DNA of 64,000 bases from Neomicrococcus lactis (GTDB lineage Bacteria; Actinomycetota; Actinomycetes; Actinomycetales; Micrococcaceae). This document shows positions 27,366 to 36,967 of this stretch, one piece after another. The stretch covers positions 1,736,001-1,800,000 of the forward strand of contig NZ_JACHBL010000001.1 of NCBI RefSeq assembly GCF_014200305.1, given 5' to 3'. Position numbers and translations under genes: made by a program. Numbering within the stretch: position 1 is the first letter of the stretch; each line of letters opens with the position of its first letter. The notes under the pieces are model-generated. The model was given only the letters and a program-made list of their open reading frames with translations, did no database searches and was not told the origin of the DNA.

Positions 27366-27848
27366 TTGAGCTCTTACCCAGCAACTGCCCCGACTCCCCC
27401 AGGCCTCGCATTCGTGGCTCAGATCCTTGTGGACGTTGGCAGCCCCATTGACTTCGGCCAGACAAGCGAGGGCCACCGGCGAGTAGTGCCGATCATCGGA
27501 GGAACTGTCTCAGGGCCTAGATTACAGGGAACTGTTCTGCCGATGGGCGCTGACTTTCAGCTCCTTCGCAGCACTGAGACTACTGAGCTGGACGCGCGTT
27601 ATGGCTTGGAGCTCGACGATGGATCACTGATCTATGTCCACAATTTGGCGCTGAGGTACGGTCTGGCTGCTGATATCGCGAAGCTCAATAAGGGTGAGCC
27701 TGTGGACCCTTCACTGATCTATTTCCGCTGCATGCCACGTCTGATGACCTCTGCCAGCAAGTGGGAGTGGATGAATCACACGCTGTTTGCCGGAACCGGG
27801 GAGCGGCTACCGAGCCAGGTTCGCATCAATATTTTCAAGGTTGAGTAG
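27366..27848 (+). CDS. DUF3237 domain protein
   Basis: 160 residues from TTG 27366. The pattern GLAFVAQILVDVGSPIDFGQT, RRVVPIIGGTVSGPRLQGTVLPMGADFQ split over two strands, and a C-terminal WEWMNHTLFAGTGERL are those of DUF3237, a small beta-barrel family often found near aromatic or ketone catabolism genes. Function unknown. The start codon choice is uncertain because no good ribosome site is seen. Confidence 0.75.
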   Translation: MSSYPATAPTPPGLAFVAQILVDVGSPIDFGQTSEGHRRVVPIIGGTVSGPRLQGTVLPMGADFQLLRSTETTELDARYGLELDDGSLIYVHNLALRYGLAADIAKLNKGEPVDPSLIYFRCMPRLMTSASKWEWMNHTLFAGTGERLPSQVRINIFKVE

Positions 27849-27990
27849 CTGGTGTTCGAGTTTTTTAGCTCAAGGAATGGCGAGTACCTAGAGGTGAATT
27901 TCACCCACAGGCACCCGCCTTCTTCGGCTTCTTGGAGAGTTCTGCACAAACGAATTGGTGTTGTTCTAAGTGTCGTAGGCCACACCTAAT

Positions 27991-29517
27991 GTGGATGCCA
28001 TGGACGAGCACAAGTCATCCAAAAACACCGATCCGCCGCCGCCTATTGACACGCTCAATATTCAAACTTTGCGCGCTCTTTTGAAGAGGCAGCGCGAGCT
28101 CGATGCAGTCCTCATTGAGGCTATTTCGAGGGTTCCTGCGTCTCCTTCTGAGTTAGACGGTCTCGGAGTGGATCTCGAGTCCTATTCCCACCAAACAGGC
28201 CGCGCCCAGGTTGCCTTTGCAGCGCGGATGGAGCGAGAGCTGGCTGAGATTGAGGCTGACAAGAAACTCTCCACGCGACGTTCTCCGTATAAGTCGGTCA
28301 AGGATCGGCTTTCTCAAGTGCTGCACATCAATCCGGGCGAGGTGCAGAAGCGACTCGACGTCGCACACGCAATTGCACCGGGTTCTCCTGTTGCCGCGAT
28401 GGACAACGGTCGCGAACTAGAAGCAGCTCATCCGATCACCCGCGCGGCTTTCGATAATTCGGACCTTTCCGTTCCGATGTCGGCCCGCATCGTGAGTGCC
28501 GTTGACCGACTACGCACGCCCATCGAGCAGGTCACGAAATCCTTGGCAGAGGCCGAAGCGCTACTCGCAGAGCTGGAAACGGATCTGGTTTCCACCGCGC
28601 AGAGTGCAACGCCTAAAGCGGTGGAGCGGAGCATCAAGAACTGGGAGCACCGGATCAACGCTCTCGGCGTTCAGCCCAGCCAGCGAATGAAGCAGGACTA
28701 CCAAGGTGCTTTCTACAAAGGGAAGAGGTTTGGTTTCCACGAGTGGATGCTCCGTCTTGACGATTTGCAGCACGAAACACTGCTAACGGCCGCCGCGCCA
28801 GAGGTGAATCCGCGTAGCGCCAACCACGACTCGTCCGACCTTGGCGAGCTCTCGCTCGCGGCAGATGAGAATGGGAAACCGATCGAGCCACCAAAGGACC
28901 AACGCTCGATCAACCAGAAGCGACTTGATGGCGCAATCCACGCGATGACAGTTGGACTCCGCACGGGGAAGCTCTCGATCAATGGTGGGTATCAGCCTCA
29001 AATCGTGGTGAATATTGACCACAAGACGCTCGAATCGGAGTTCAATACCAGCGCGCTCTTTCGTTCTGATGCTGTGCACTCGGGTCCTTTCAACCCCATC
29101 GCTATCCGCCAGCTGGCCTGCAATGCGGAGCTGATCCCGGTAGTGCTCGGATCGAAATCTCAGGTTGTCGACGCCGGAAATCGCAACAGACTCTTCAGCG
29201 CCGAACAACGCAAGATTCTCTACGCCCGGGATAGAGGATGCACCTTCCCTGGATGCACTTCAGGAGTTGACCGCTGCGAAGCGCACCACGTGCAGGAATA
29301 CTCCAGAGGCGGCGTGACCACGTTGGAAAACGCGGCCATGGTGTGCCGACATCACCACCATCTGGTCCACGAAACAGGCTGGATGATCTTGATGCGAGAC
29401 GGCGTCCCGTTCTGGAGCCCGCCTTTCGAAGAGGATCCCTCGCAACCGCTCACGCGAAACACCTATTTCCACCCGGAAAAGTCCTTCATCCTGCCCCGTC
29501 AAAAGATGCTGGCCTGA
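27991..29517 (+). CDS. DUF222 and HNH endonuclease domain protein
   Basis: 508 residues. The first 330 residues form the helical DUF222 (13E12-type) region; the last 110 carry an HNH nuclease domain with CTFPGCTSGVDRCEAHHV, GGVTTLENAAMVCRHHHH and the closing LVHETGW. These proteins are multi-copy in actinobacterial genomes and behave like mobile or homing elements, though no transposition has been shown for this one. No repeats flank it here. ATG 28000 is an alternative start to GTG 27991. Confidence 0.85.
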   Translation: MDAMDEHKSSKNTDPPPPIDTLNIQTLRALLKRQRELDAVLIEAISRVPASPSELDGLGVDLESYSHQTGRAQVAFAARMERELAEIEADKKLSTRRSPYKSVKDRLSQVLHINPGEVQKRLDVAHAIAPGSPVAAMDNGRELEAAHPITRAAFDNSDLSVPMSARIVSAVDRLRTPIEQVTKSLAEAEALLAELETDLVSTAQSATPKAVERSIKNWEHRINALGVQPSQRMKQDYQGAFYKGKRFGFHEWMLRLDDLQHETLLTAAAPEVNPRSANHDSSDLGELSLAADENGKPIEPPKDQRSINQKRLDGAIHAMTVGLRTGKLSINGGYQPQIVVNIDHKTLESEFNTSALFRSDAVHSGPFNPIAIRQLACNAELIPVVLGSKSQVVDAGNRNRLFSAEQRKILYARDRGCTFPGCTSGVDRCEAHHVQEYSRGGVTTLENAAMVCRHHHHLVHETGWMILMRDGVPFWSPPFEEDPSQPLTRNTYFHPEKSFILPRQKMLA

Positions 29518-29610
29518 GAGACCTTGCACCCGGCAACAGGTCATCGCCCAGCGCGCTAAACCGGTACGGCACCGCTAACGCCGATACGAATGCAGATTGA
29601 AATCTGAATA

Positions 29611-29724
29611 GTGAGAAGTGACAAGAAGAAACAAAGAAGAATGCCGAGTCCCGTCAATCCGGGCGTGGGCTCGGCACGCGATCTCCATATGCTTCGCGAG
29701 TACTTCAAGCGAGCCCAGAAATAG
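29611..29724 (+). CDS. Possible 37-residue ORF
   Basis: GTG-started frame encoding a basic peptide ending NPGVGSARDLHMLREYFKRAQK. It ends 15 bases before the oxidoreductase start and could be a leader or a remnant. Ribosome site not evident, so confidence is low. Confidence 0.2.
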   Translation: MRSDKKKQRRMPSPVNPGVGSARDLHMLREYFKRAQK

Positions 29725-29739
29725 GGCAAAGTGGACGGC

Positions 29740-30651
29740 ATGCGCATTTACGGTTTCGCTTCCTACGGTGGTCCTGAAGTCCAGCAGTTCATGGACGTCG
29801 AAGATGAGACACTTCGACCGGGAACGGTTCTCATTCAGACTTTCGCCGCAGGTGTAAACCCCGCAGACATCAAGGTTCGATCAGGAAAGCGCTCATCATC
29901 TGTGCCCGTCGAGTTTCCGATGGCTATTGGCCGGGAAGCCAGCGGAGTAGTTCTCGAAGCTGAACCAGGATCTGGCTTCGAAGTCGGTGACAAAGTGTTT
30001 GGTTCCACGGCGACCGGTAAAGGTGCACTCGCTGACCAAGTACTGGTCACGGCTTCACAAACGGCAAAGATTCCAGACGGCGTCTCGTTTGAGCAAGCGG
30101 CATGCATCCCAGTAGCCATCGCGACCGCTTGGGATGCCATCCAAGAACTCAAGCTCGAAGAAGGCCAGACGCTCCTAGTGCTCGGGGCAGGTGGCGGTGT
30201 GGGATCTCATGCGCTTCAGTTCGCACGGAATCTTGGTGTGCGAACGATTGGCGTCGCTAGTCACCGCAAGAAGAAACTCGTTGAGTCCTATGGCGCGCAG
30301 CATCTCGATTCGCAAACCTTTCAAGACGTTGGCGTGAACGCCGAGACCGAAGTGGATGCAGTCTTTGATTGCGTTGGCGGCGAGACGCTCCAACTTGGCG
30401 CGTCGCTGGTGGCCGACAAGTCCAAGATTCGCAGCATCGCGGCGACCGATCTCGCCAAGGAATTGGGCGGCGACGCTGTGACTCGACGACGAAGCTCCGT
30501 GGCCTATTTAGAAGTAGCCAACTTCATTGCAACGGGAGCTGTGGCACCGAACATCAACAGCGTCGTCGTCATTGAAGATGCCGCGGAGGCGATCGCCGAA
30601 GTAGAAGGCGGTCACTCGCTCGGCAAGACCGTGGTGGTATTCCGCGACTGA
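29740..30651 (+). CDS. NAD(P)-dependent quinone oxidoreductase (zinc-free MDR)
   Basis: 303 residues from ATG 29740 (MRIYGFASYGGPEVQQF); a GTG three codons earlier is possible. It is a medium-chain reductase with GroES-like N-terminal domain (AAGVNPADIKVRSG, GREASGVV) and a Rossmann domain with LVLGAGGGVGSHALQFAR. Structural-zinc cysteines are absent, as in quinone oxidoreductases. Substrate unknown. Its 3' end overlaps the convergent PAP2 gene by 40 bases. Confidence 0.85.
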   Translation: MRIYGFASYGGPEVQQFMDVEDETLRPGTVLIQTFAAGVNPADIKVRSGKRSSSVPVEFPMAIGREASGVVLEAEPGSGFEVGDKVFGSTATGKGALADQVLVTASQTAKIPDGVSFEQAACIPVAIATAWDAIQELKLEEGQTLLVLGAGGGVGSHALQFARNLGVRTIGVASHRKKKLVESYGAQHLDSQTFQDVGVNAETEVDAVFDCVGGETLQLGASLVADKSKIRSIAATDLAKELGGDAVTRRRSSVAYLEVANFIATGAVAPNINSVVVIEDAAEAIAEVEGGHSLGKTVVVFRD

Positions 30652-31385
30652 GCCCTGACCTCGCGAATTCCGTGGAACACTCGGTGCGCCAGGATGACGA
30701 CGCCTGCCCACGCGAGACCCAACGCGAAAGCTGCGAGCACGTCGGTGAGCCAGTGATGACCCAAGAACACGCGACTTAGACCCATCGCGAGCACGAACAC
30801 TGTGCAAGCAATGATGGTCATGACGCGCGTGATGTTTCCCTTCGCTTCGAGGAAGATCAGGTACGCCACGATGGCCATGATCGCCGTGGCGTTCAGCGTG
30901 TGTCCGGAGGGAAACGAGGGCGAGGTCTCATACGGCGGAACTGCGAGTTCCATAGCGGGCCGCGCTCGGCCAAAGGTTTGTTTGCCAACGATCGTCATCG
31001 CGACAGAACCTGCAGCCACAGAACCCAACAAAATGAGCGGACGCCATGAGCGGCTCCGCCACGTGATGACCGCAAGCACTATGAGCGCCAGGATCGGCAT
31101 GCCCACCTGACCGCCAACGTGGGTGAACCAGGTGACTCCTTGGTCCAAGGCTTCCGTGCGGTGAGCAATCATCCATTGCAACACGGGCTGGTCGAAGGCG
31201 GCTGCGCCGTCGTGCTCGCCAATGCTCTCGTAAATTTCCGCGGCTACCGCGGTCAAACCCACCACCGCTAAGAGGCCAAAAATGATGGTGATCCACATTG
31301 CCGTGTAGGGGCCGAGGAAGCTCGGCGCGCTTTCGCCCAAGCGACGCGTGATGGTCTGCTGCGGTTTCGTTTGATGGAGTTGCAC
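30612..31385 (-). CDS. PAP2-family membrane phosphatase
   Basis: 257 residues from GTG 31385, 6 bases after TACAGT (leaderless). Five to six membrane helices. The phosphatase signature is complete: KQTFGRARP, PSFPSGHT and SRVFLGHHWLTDVLA. Members dephosphorylate undecaprenyl pyrophosphate or phosphatidate at the outer face of the membrane; which lipid applies here is not known. The 3' end overlaps the convergent oxidoreductase gene. Confidence 0.88.
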   Translation of the reverse strand: MQLHQTKPQQTITRRLGESAPSFLGPYTAMWITIIFGLLAVVGLTAVAAEIYESIGEHDGAAAFDQPVLQWMIAHRTEALDQGVTWFTHVGGQVGMPILALIVLAVITWRSRSWRPLILLGSVAAGSVAMTIVGKQTFGRARPAMELAVPPYETSPSFPSGHTLNATAIMAIVAYLIFLEAKGNITRVMTIIACTVFVLAMGLSRVFLGHHWLTDVLAAFALGLAWAGVVILAHRVFHGIREVRAQSRNTTTVLPSE

Positions 31386-31474
31386 CTAAGAACTGTAGGG
31401 AGGAAGTCTGCGCATTTCCAGCTAGCCGGAAGTGCTGTTTCCTGCGACAACTGCGACGGTGGGAGAATATCAGC

Positions 31475-31933
31475 ATGTCATTGCGCGTTTTGGCCATCGG
31501 GAAGAAGCACGAGTCGTGGGTTACCGAGGGAATTGACCGGTACGAAAAGCGCATGAAGAAGCCTTTCGACCTCTCATGGCAGCTGTTGCCGCATTCGAGC
31601 CGCGAAGGCGATGCCGCACGCGCTGAAGAATCCGAACGAATTCTGGCGAAGGTCAACGATCAAGACTTCGCAGTGCTACTCGACGAGCGAGGCAAGAATA
31701 TTGACTCGCCCACGCTTGCAGCCACGCTGACTCAGGCGTTTGATTCGGCCAAGCCCGTGACGCTCATTATTGGTGGAGCATACGGAGTTGATGCGAGTGT
31801 TCACTCACGCGCGAACTTCGTGTGGAGTCTTTCCAAGCTAGTTTTCCCGCATCAGCTAGTGCGTCTGATCCTTGCGGAGCAGTTGTACCGTGCCCAGGAA
31901 ATCGCTGGCGGCCGGCCGTATCACCACGTCTAA
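31475..31933 (+). CDS. rlmH: 23S rRNA (pseudouridine1915-N3)-methyltransferase
   Basis: 152 residues from ATG 31475. The SPOUT-class trefoil-knot residues are visible in LIIGGAYGVD and the C-terminal LVRLILAEQLYRAQEIAGGRPYHHV, which ends in the conserved YHHV-type tail. The enzyme methylates the modified base in helix 69 of assembled 70S ribosomes. A GAGAAT hexamer lies 6 bases before the ATG. Confidence 0.94.
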   Translation: MSLRVLAIGKKHESWVTEGIDRYEKRMKKPFDLSWQLLPHSSREGDAARAEESERILAKVNDQDFAVLLDERGKNIDSPTLAATLTQAFDSAKPVTLIIGGAYGVDASVHSRANFVWSLSKLVFPHQLVRLILAEQLYRAQEIAGGRPYHHV

Positions 31934-32010
31934 CGCCAAGTTGAGCACGTTGTCCTGCTCTTCAGGCGAACTGCGTTCTAACTGTCGGTGACAGAACGTA
32001 GGCTAATGAA

Positions 32011-35000
32011 ATGAACACGCGGACAAATAGCTCCCCGGAAACGCAAGAGGTCCTTGGGAAGTTTTCGCGTGCCACGAAAGACTGGTTTGAAGGCGCTTTC
32101 GCCGGACCGACTCCTGCGCAGCTCGGCGCGTGGGATGCGATCTCGCGCAAGGAAAATGCGCTGGTCATCGCGCCGACGGGTTCCGGCAAGACCCTCGCGG
32201 CTTTTTTGTGGACGTTGGATTCGTTTATTCGAGATGCTTCGGCCAACGTTGTTCCTGAATTACCGCTGGATCTCGCGGAACCGGGGACACTGAAGAGAGC
32301 TCAAGCGAAGCAGAAGTCCGCCACGAAGGTTCTCTACATTTCACCGTTGAAGGCGCTCGGCGTGGACGTCGAGCGAAACCTTCGAGCGCCCCTCATAGGC
32401 ATCACGCAGACCGCGAGACGACTCCAGATTCCAGTTCCGGATATTACGGTTGGCGTTCGTTCGGGTGACACTCCGGCCAACGAGCGCCGCAAACTCCAGA
32501 CCAATCCTCCAAACATCCTCATCACCACGCCTGAGTCTTTGTATCTCATGCTGACGAGTCGCGCTCGTGAGACGCTTTCGAACGTCCACACTGTAATCGT
32601 GGATGAGATTCATGCAGTCGCTGGAACTAAGCGAGGCGCTCATCTCGCCGTGACGCTAGAGCGACTTGATGCTTTGCTGAAAGAGCCAGCTCAGCGAATC
32701 GGACTCTCGGCGACGGTTGAGCCGCAAAGTGAAGTGGCGCGATTCCTCGGCGGAAATCGTCCGGTCACGATTGTCTCTCCGCCGAGCCAGAAAACTTGGA
32801 ATCTCAAAGTCACGGTGCCCGTTGAAGACATGACGGACCTGCCTGCGGCAGTAGCCGCTCATGATTTGGGACCAGCGTCCGGGCTTCAGCCGCAAGCGAG
32901 CATCTGGCCACATGTTGAAGAACAGATCGTTGATCTCATCGAAGAGAATCGGTCCACGATTGTCTTCGCCAACTCGCGACGCCTAGCTGAGCGACTGACT
33001 GGCCGTCTCAACGAGATTCACGAGTCCCGGCTAACCGGCGGCGAAGTGTGGAATCCTTTCGCCCCCAACGGCATCGGATCCACGGCCGCCGAGATGATGG
33101 GGCCGTCAGGAGCGACTGGCGCAATCGCCAGCCAAGTGCCTGATAGTCCCATTGAACAATTGGCCCGCGCTCACCACGGGTCCGTCTCGAAAGAGCAGCG
33201 TGCGCAGATTGAAGACGATCTGAAGTCTGGGCGGCTTCGGTGCGTGGTGGCAACAAGCAGCCTTGAACTGGGCATTGACATGGGCCTTGTTGACTTGGTC
33301 ATTCAGGTCGAGGCCCCGACTTCGGTGGCTTCTGGTTTGCAGCGCGTGGGCCGTGCTGGTCACCATGTGGGCGAAGTGTCCAAAGGCGTGTTCTTCCCAA
33401 AGCACCGCGGCGATCTGGTCAACACCACCGTCACGGTCGAGCGAATGCTCAAGGGCAACATCGAAGCGCTCAAGATCCCGGCGAACCCGCTGGACATTCT
33501 GGCGCAGCAGACGGTTGCTGCTAGCGCGCTCGGAACGGTGGACGTTGAAGAGTGGTTCGACATTGTCCGCGGCTCCGCGCCATTCGCTAATCTTCCACGC
33601 AGCGCATTCGACGCCACCCTGGATCTGCTCTCCGGCAAGTACCCGAGCGATGAGTTCGCGGAGCTTCGCCCACGCATCATTTGGGACCGCGACGGGGGCA
33701 CGTTCGAGGGTCGTCCCGGCGCCCAACGTCTCGCCGTCACGAGCGGTGGAACCATCCCTGACCGCGGCCTCTTCGGCGTCTTCCTTGCAGGTAGCGAGGA
33801 CGCGGGAACCGGCGGGCGACGCGTCGGCGAACTCGACGAGGAAATGGTCTACGAGTCGCGAGTCGGCGACGTCTTCGCGCTCGGCGCCACAAGCTGGAAG
33901 ATCGAGGACATCACTTTCGACCGCGTCCTAGTCAGCCCCGCGTTTGGCCAGCCCGGCAAGCTTCCGTTCTGGAAAGGCGATTCGCTGGGTCGGCCGTATG
34001 AGCTTGGCGTTGCTTTGGGCCAATTCCAGCGTGAGCTGGTGCAGTTATCAGAGGACGACGCCGCAGCTCGGCTTTCAGAGGTCGGTCTAGATGAGTGGGC
34101 CACCGGAAATCTGACGCGGTACTTGGCAGATCAGTTGGAAGCCACCACCGCGATCCCGAGCGACAAGACACTCATTGTGGAGCGCTTCCAAGACGAACTT
34201 GGTGACTGGCGACTGGTCCTCCACTCCCCCTTTGGCATGTCCGTCCATGCTCCGTGGGCACTCGCCGTGGGAGCTCGACTCCACCAGCGTTACGGACTCG
34301 ACGGCTCCGCGATGGCCGCCGATGACGGCATTGTCCTTCGCGTTCCCATGATGGACGACGAACCACCGGGTGCTGAACTTTTCTACTTTGATTCGGACGA
34401 GCTGGACCAGATCGTGACCGCCGAAGTGGGCGGGTCTGCCCTGTTCGCCTCACGTTTCCGCGAATGCGCAGCGCGTGCCTTGTTGTTGCCCCGCCAGAAT
34501 CCGGCCAAGCGCCAACCGTTGTGGCAGCAACGTCAACGGTCTGCCCAACTGCTCGATGTTGCCAAGAAGTTCCCGAGCTTTCCGATCATTCTCGAGACCG
34601 TCCGCGAATGCTTGCAAGATGTATACGACCTCCCAGCTCTTCGCCACGTGGTCGCGAATATTGAGAACCGTAAGATTCGCGTGATCGAGACCCAGACGCA
34701 GCAACCGTCTCCGTTCGCACAGTCCTTGCTGTTCGGTTACGTCGCGCAGTTCCTCTATGAGGGCGACTCTCCGCTCGCTGAACGTCGGGCGGCTGCGCTC
34801 TCATTAGATCCCGGACTGCTTAACGACCTGTTGGGCAGAGCCGAGCTTCGAGAACTCCTCGATGCCGGCGTCATCCTGCAAACTGAGCGCGAGCTCCAAC
34901 GGCTCACGCCTGACCGGAAGCTCAAGGGCATCGAAGGCATCGCGGACCTACTGCGGCTCTTGGGTCCTTTGTCTGCCGATGAAATCGCTGATCGCATCGA

Positions 35001-36966
35001 CTGGGGAAATACCGAAGCGGAAACAAACGCGGATGCAGATTCAGATGCAGAAGCGCATGCACATGTCGGCGCAGGCGCAGTAGAACGCAGCCAGGAACTT
35101 GGCATGGAACTGGTTCGAGCGAATCGCGCGATGGCTGTCCGAATCGGTGGTCGGGAAGTATTTGCGGCTATTGAAGATGCCAGTCGTCTTCGTGATGCTC
35201 TCGGTGTTCCGCTGCCTATCGGTGTCCCTTTGGCGTTCGTTGAACCCGTCAATGATCCGCTCGGCGACATGGTGGGCCGCTATGCCAGAACCCACGGACC
35301 GTTCACGGCGGCAGAGGCTTCTCATCACTTGGGGCTGGGCGTCGCTGTCGTCAACCAGACACTGCGCAAATTGCTCGCCGAAGGCCGTCTCGCCGAAGGT
35401 GAGTTCCGTCCACATGGAACGAGCACGGGCACTAGCGCTGGCACGGGCACTGACACCGAAGACTCCTCGACACTTCCAGCTGCAACCGCCACAGATACCG
35501 AGTGGTGCGATGCGGAGGTTTTGCGAAGGATTAGGCGCCGTTCCCTTGCCGCGCTGCGCGCAGAAGTGGAGCCCGTAGACGCGGCAACCTACGGCCGCTT
35601 CTTGCCCGCGTGGCAGTACGTCGGTGAGAATCTGCGCGGCGTGGATGGTGTGGCCGCCGTGCTCGACCAACTCTCGGGCGTGCGAGTTCCTGCGAGCGCA
35701 TGGGAAACTTTCGTCCTCCCGGCGCGCATCAAAGACTACCAGCCGGCCATGTTGGATGAACTGCTCTCAAGCGGTGAAGTGTTGTGGCAAGGAAACGGAT
35801 CGCTCGCGGGCAACGACGGATGGCTGAGCTTCCATCTAAGAGACCACGCACCGCTGACGTTGCAGCGCGATCCGGAGTTTGAACCGAGCCCGTTTCACAC
35901 GGCCATCATGGACGCACTCTCGCTCTCCGGCGCTGCGTTCTTCAAACAGCTCCACTACCAACTTGGACCGCTCAACACGTCGACGCCTCCCACGGAACAG
36001 CAGCTTCTCGTAGCTCTGTGGGAACTCGTGTGGGCTGGCCGAGTCTCGAATGACACGTTTGCTCCGGTCCGAGGACTCCTTGGCGGCGGACGGACGGCAC
36101 ATCGTCAAAAAGCGAATCCTCGTGCACGGTCGGCCCAGTTGGGCCGAGTCCGCGGCATGAGAGTGCGCGGCTTAGGCGCCGGTTGGCAAGCAAGCAGCGG
36201 ACTCCGAGCAACGTCAGACACCTCTGACGGCGCCAGCGGAAGCATGAGTGGGGCAGCGCCTGGCATCACCGCGCAATCACCGTCCGCGGCCGGCCGATGG
36301 AGTCTGGTGTCCCAGCCTGAACAGGACACCACGCTGGCACTCGCGGCAACGGCTGAATATCTGCTTGACCGCTACGGCGTGCTCACGCGCGGATCGGTCA
36401 TGTCCGAAGAAGTCACCGGCGGATTCGGCATGCTCTATAAGTTGCTGGCTCGCATGGAAGAATCCGGCATTACGCGCCGCGGCTACTTCATTGAAAAGCT
36501 CGGCGCCGCCCAGTTCTCCACGCCTGCCACCGTCGACCGGCTACGCACCCACGTCAAAGACATGGACGTTGCTCACGACATTCCGGTCACGGCCCTGGCG
36601 GCAACGGACCCCGCGAATCCCTACGGCGCGGCACTGCCCTGGCCCACGCTCCCAACGGCGTCGAACGACGTCACCCCCACGGGCCATCGCCCGGGACGGA
36701 AGGCGGGCGGCGTCGTCGTACTCTCAAATGGTGAACTGGCACTGTATGTGGAGCGCGGCGGCAAGACGGTGTTGGCGTTCATCGATGATGCGGAGCGGCT
36801 GCAAGCTGCGGCGCATGAATTGGTGCGCGTGCTGCGGGTAGCGCGAGTGGACAAGATGGCGATGGAGAAGGTCAACGGCCGGCCGATTCTTGATTCGACG
36901 ATTGCAAAGGCTCTAGTCAATGCCGGTTTCTACACCTCGCCCTCCGGTCTAAGGTTCAGGAGCTAG
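32011..36966 (+). CDS. lhr: Lhr-type ATP-dependent DNA helicase
   Basis: 1651 residues from ATG 32011, 6 bases after TAGGCT. Superfamily 2 helicase: Walker A APTGSGKT (Lys60), DEIHAV, SATVEPQ and the C-terminal helicase lobe TSSLELGIDMG ... QRVGRAGH. The long remainder contains the winged-helix, beta-barrel and Lhr C-terminal domains typical of bacterial Lhr, a 3'-5' helicase and, in some species, uracil glycosylase. Two low-complexity linkers (about residues 1003-1028 and 1136-1157) are rich in Asp/Ala and Gly/Thr. The stop is one base before the start of the DNA glycosylase gene, pointing to a DNA-repair operon. Confidence 0.93.
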   Translation: MNTRTNSSPETQEVLGKFSRATKDWFEGAFAGPTPAQLGAWDAISRKENALVIAPTGSGKTLAAFLWTLDSFIRDASANVVPELPLDLAEPGTLKRAQAKQKSATKVLYISPLKALGVDVERNLRAPLIGITQTARRLQIPVPDITVGVRSGDTPANERRKLQTNPPNILITTPESLYLMLTSRARETLSNVHTVIVDEIHAVAGTKRGAHLAVTLERLDALLKEPAQRIGLSATVEPQSEVARFLGGNRPVTIVSPPSQKTWNLKVTVPVEDMTDLPAAVAAHDLGPASGLQPQASIWPHVEEQIVDLIEENRSTIVFANSRRLAERLTGRLNEIHESRLTGGEVWNPFAPNGIGSTAAEMMGPSGATGAIASQVPDSPIEQLARAHHGSVSKEQRAQIEDDLKSGRLRCVVATSSLELGIDMGLVDLVIQVEAPTSVASGLQRVGRAGHHVGEVSKGVFFPKHRGDLVNTTVTVERMLKGNIEALKIPANPLDILAQQTVAASALGTVDVEEWFDIVRGSAPFANLPRSAFDATLDLLSGKYPSDEFAELRPRIIWDRDGGTFEGRPGAQRLAVTSGGTIPDRGLFGVFLAGSEDAGTGGRRVGELDEEMVYESRVGDVFALGATSWKIEDITFDRVLVSPAFGQPGKLPFWKGDSLGRPYELGVALGQFQRELVQLSEDDAAARLSEVGLDEWATGNLTRYLADQLEATTAIPSDKTLIVERFQDELGDWRLVLHSPFGMSVHAPWALAVGARLHQRYGLDGSAMAADDGIVLRVPMMDDEPPGAELFYFDSDELDQIVTAEVGGSALFASRFRECAARALLLPRQNPAKRQPLWQQRQRSAQLLDVAKKFPSFPIILETVRECLQDVYDLPALRHVVANIENRKIRVIETQTQQPSPFAQSLLFGYVAQFLYEGDSPLAERRAAALSLDPGLLNDLLGRAELRELLDAGVILQTERELQRLTPDRKLKGIEGIADLLRLLGPLSADEIADRIDWGNTEAETNADADSDAEAHAHVGAGAVERSQELGMELVRANRAMAVRIGGREVFAAIEDASRLRDALGVPLPIGVPLAFVEPVNDPLGDMVGRYARTHGPFTAAEASHHLGLGVAVVNQTLRKLLAEGRLAEGEFRPHGTSTGTSAGTGTDTEDSSTLPAATATDTEWCDAEVLRRIRRRSLAALRAEVEPVDAATYGRFLPAWQYVGENLRGVDGVAAVLDQLSGVRVPASAWETFVLPARIKDYQPAMLDELLSSGEVLWQGNGSLAGNDGWLSFHLRDHAPLTLQRDPEFEPSPFHTAIMDALSLSGAAFFKQLHYQLGPLNTSTPPTEQQLLVALWELVWAGRVSNDTFAPVRGLLGGGRTAHRQKANPRARSAQLGRVRGMRVRGLGAGWQASSGLRATSDTSDGASGSMSGAAPGITAQSPSAAGRWSLVSQPEQDTTLALAATAEYLLDRYGVLTRGSVMSEEVTGGFGMLYKLLARMEESGITRRGYFIEKLGAAQFSTPATVDRLRTHVKDMDVAHDIPVTALAATDPANPYGAALPWPTLPTASNDVTPTGHRPGRKAGGVVVLSNGELALYVERGGKTVLAFIDDAERLQAAAHELVRVLRVARVDKMAMEKVNGRPILDSTIAKALVNAGFYTSPSGLRFRS
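36705..36721 (-). repeat. Dispersed motif, 16 of 17 match
   Basis: Reverse-strand GTACGACGACGCCGCCC inside lhr, read as Gly-Gly-Val-Val-Val on the coding strand. Confidence 0.55.
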
Positions 36967-36967
36967 C

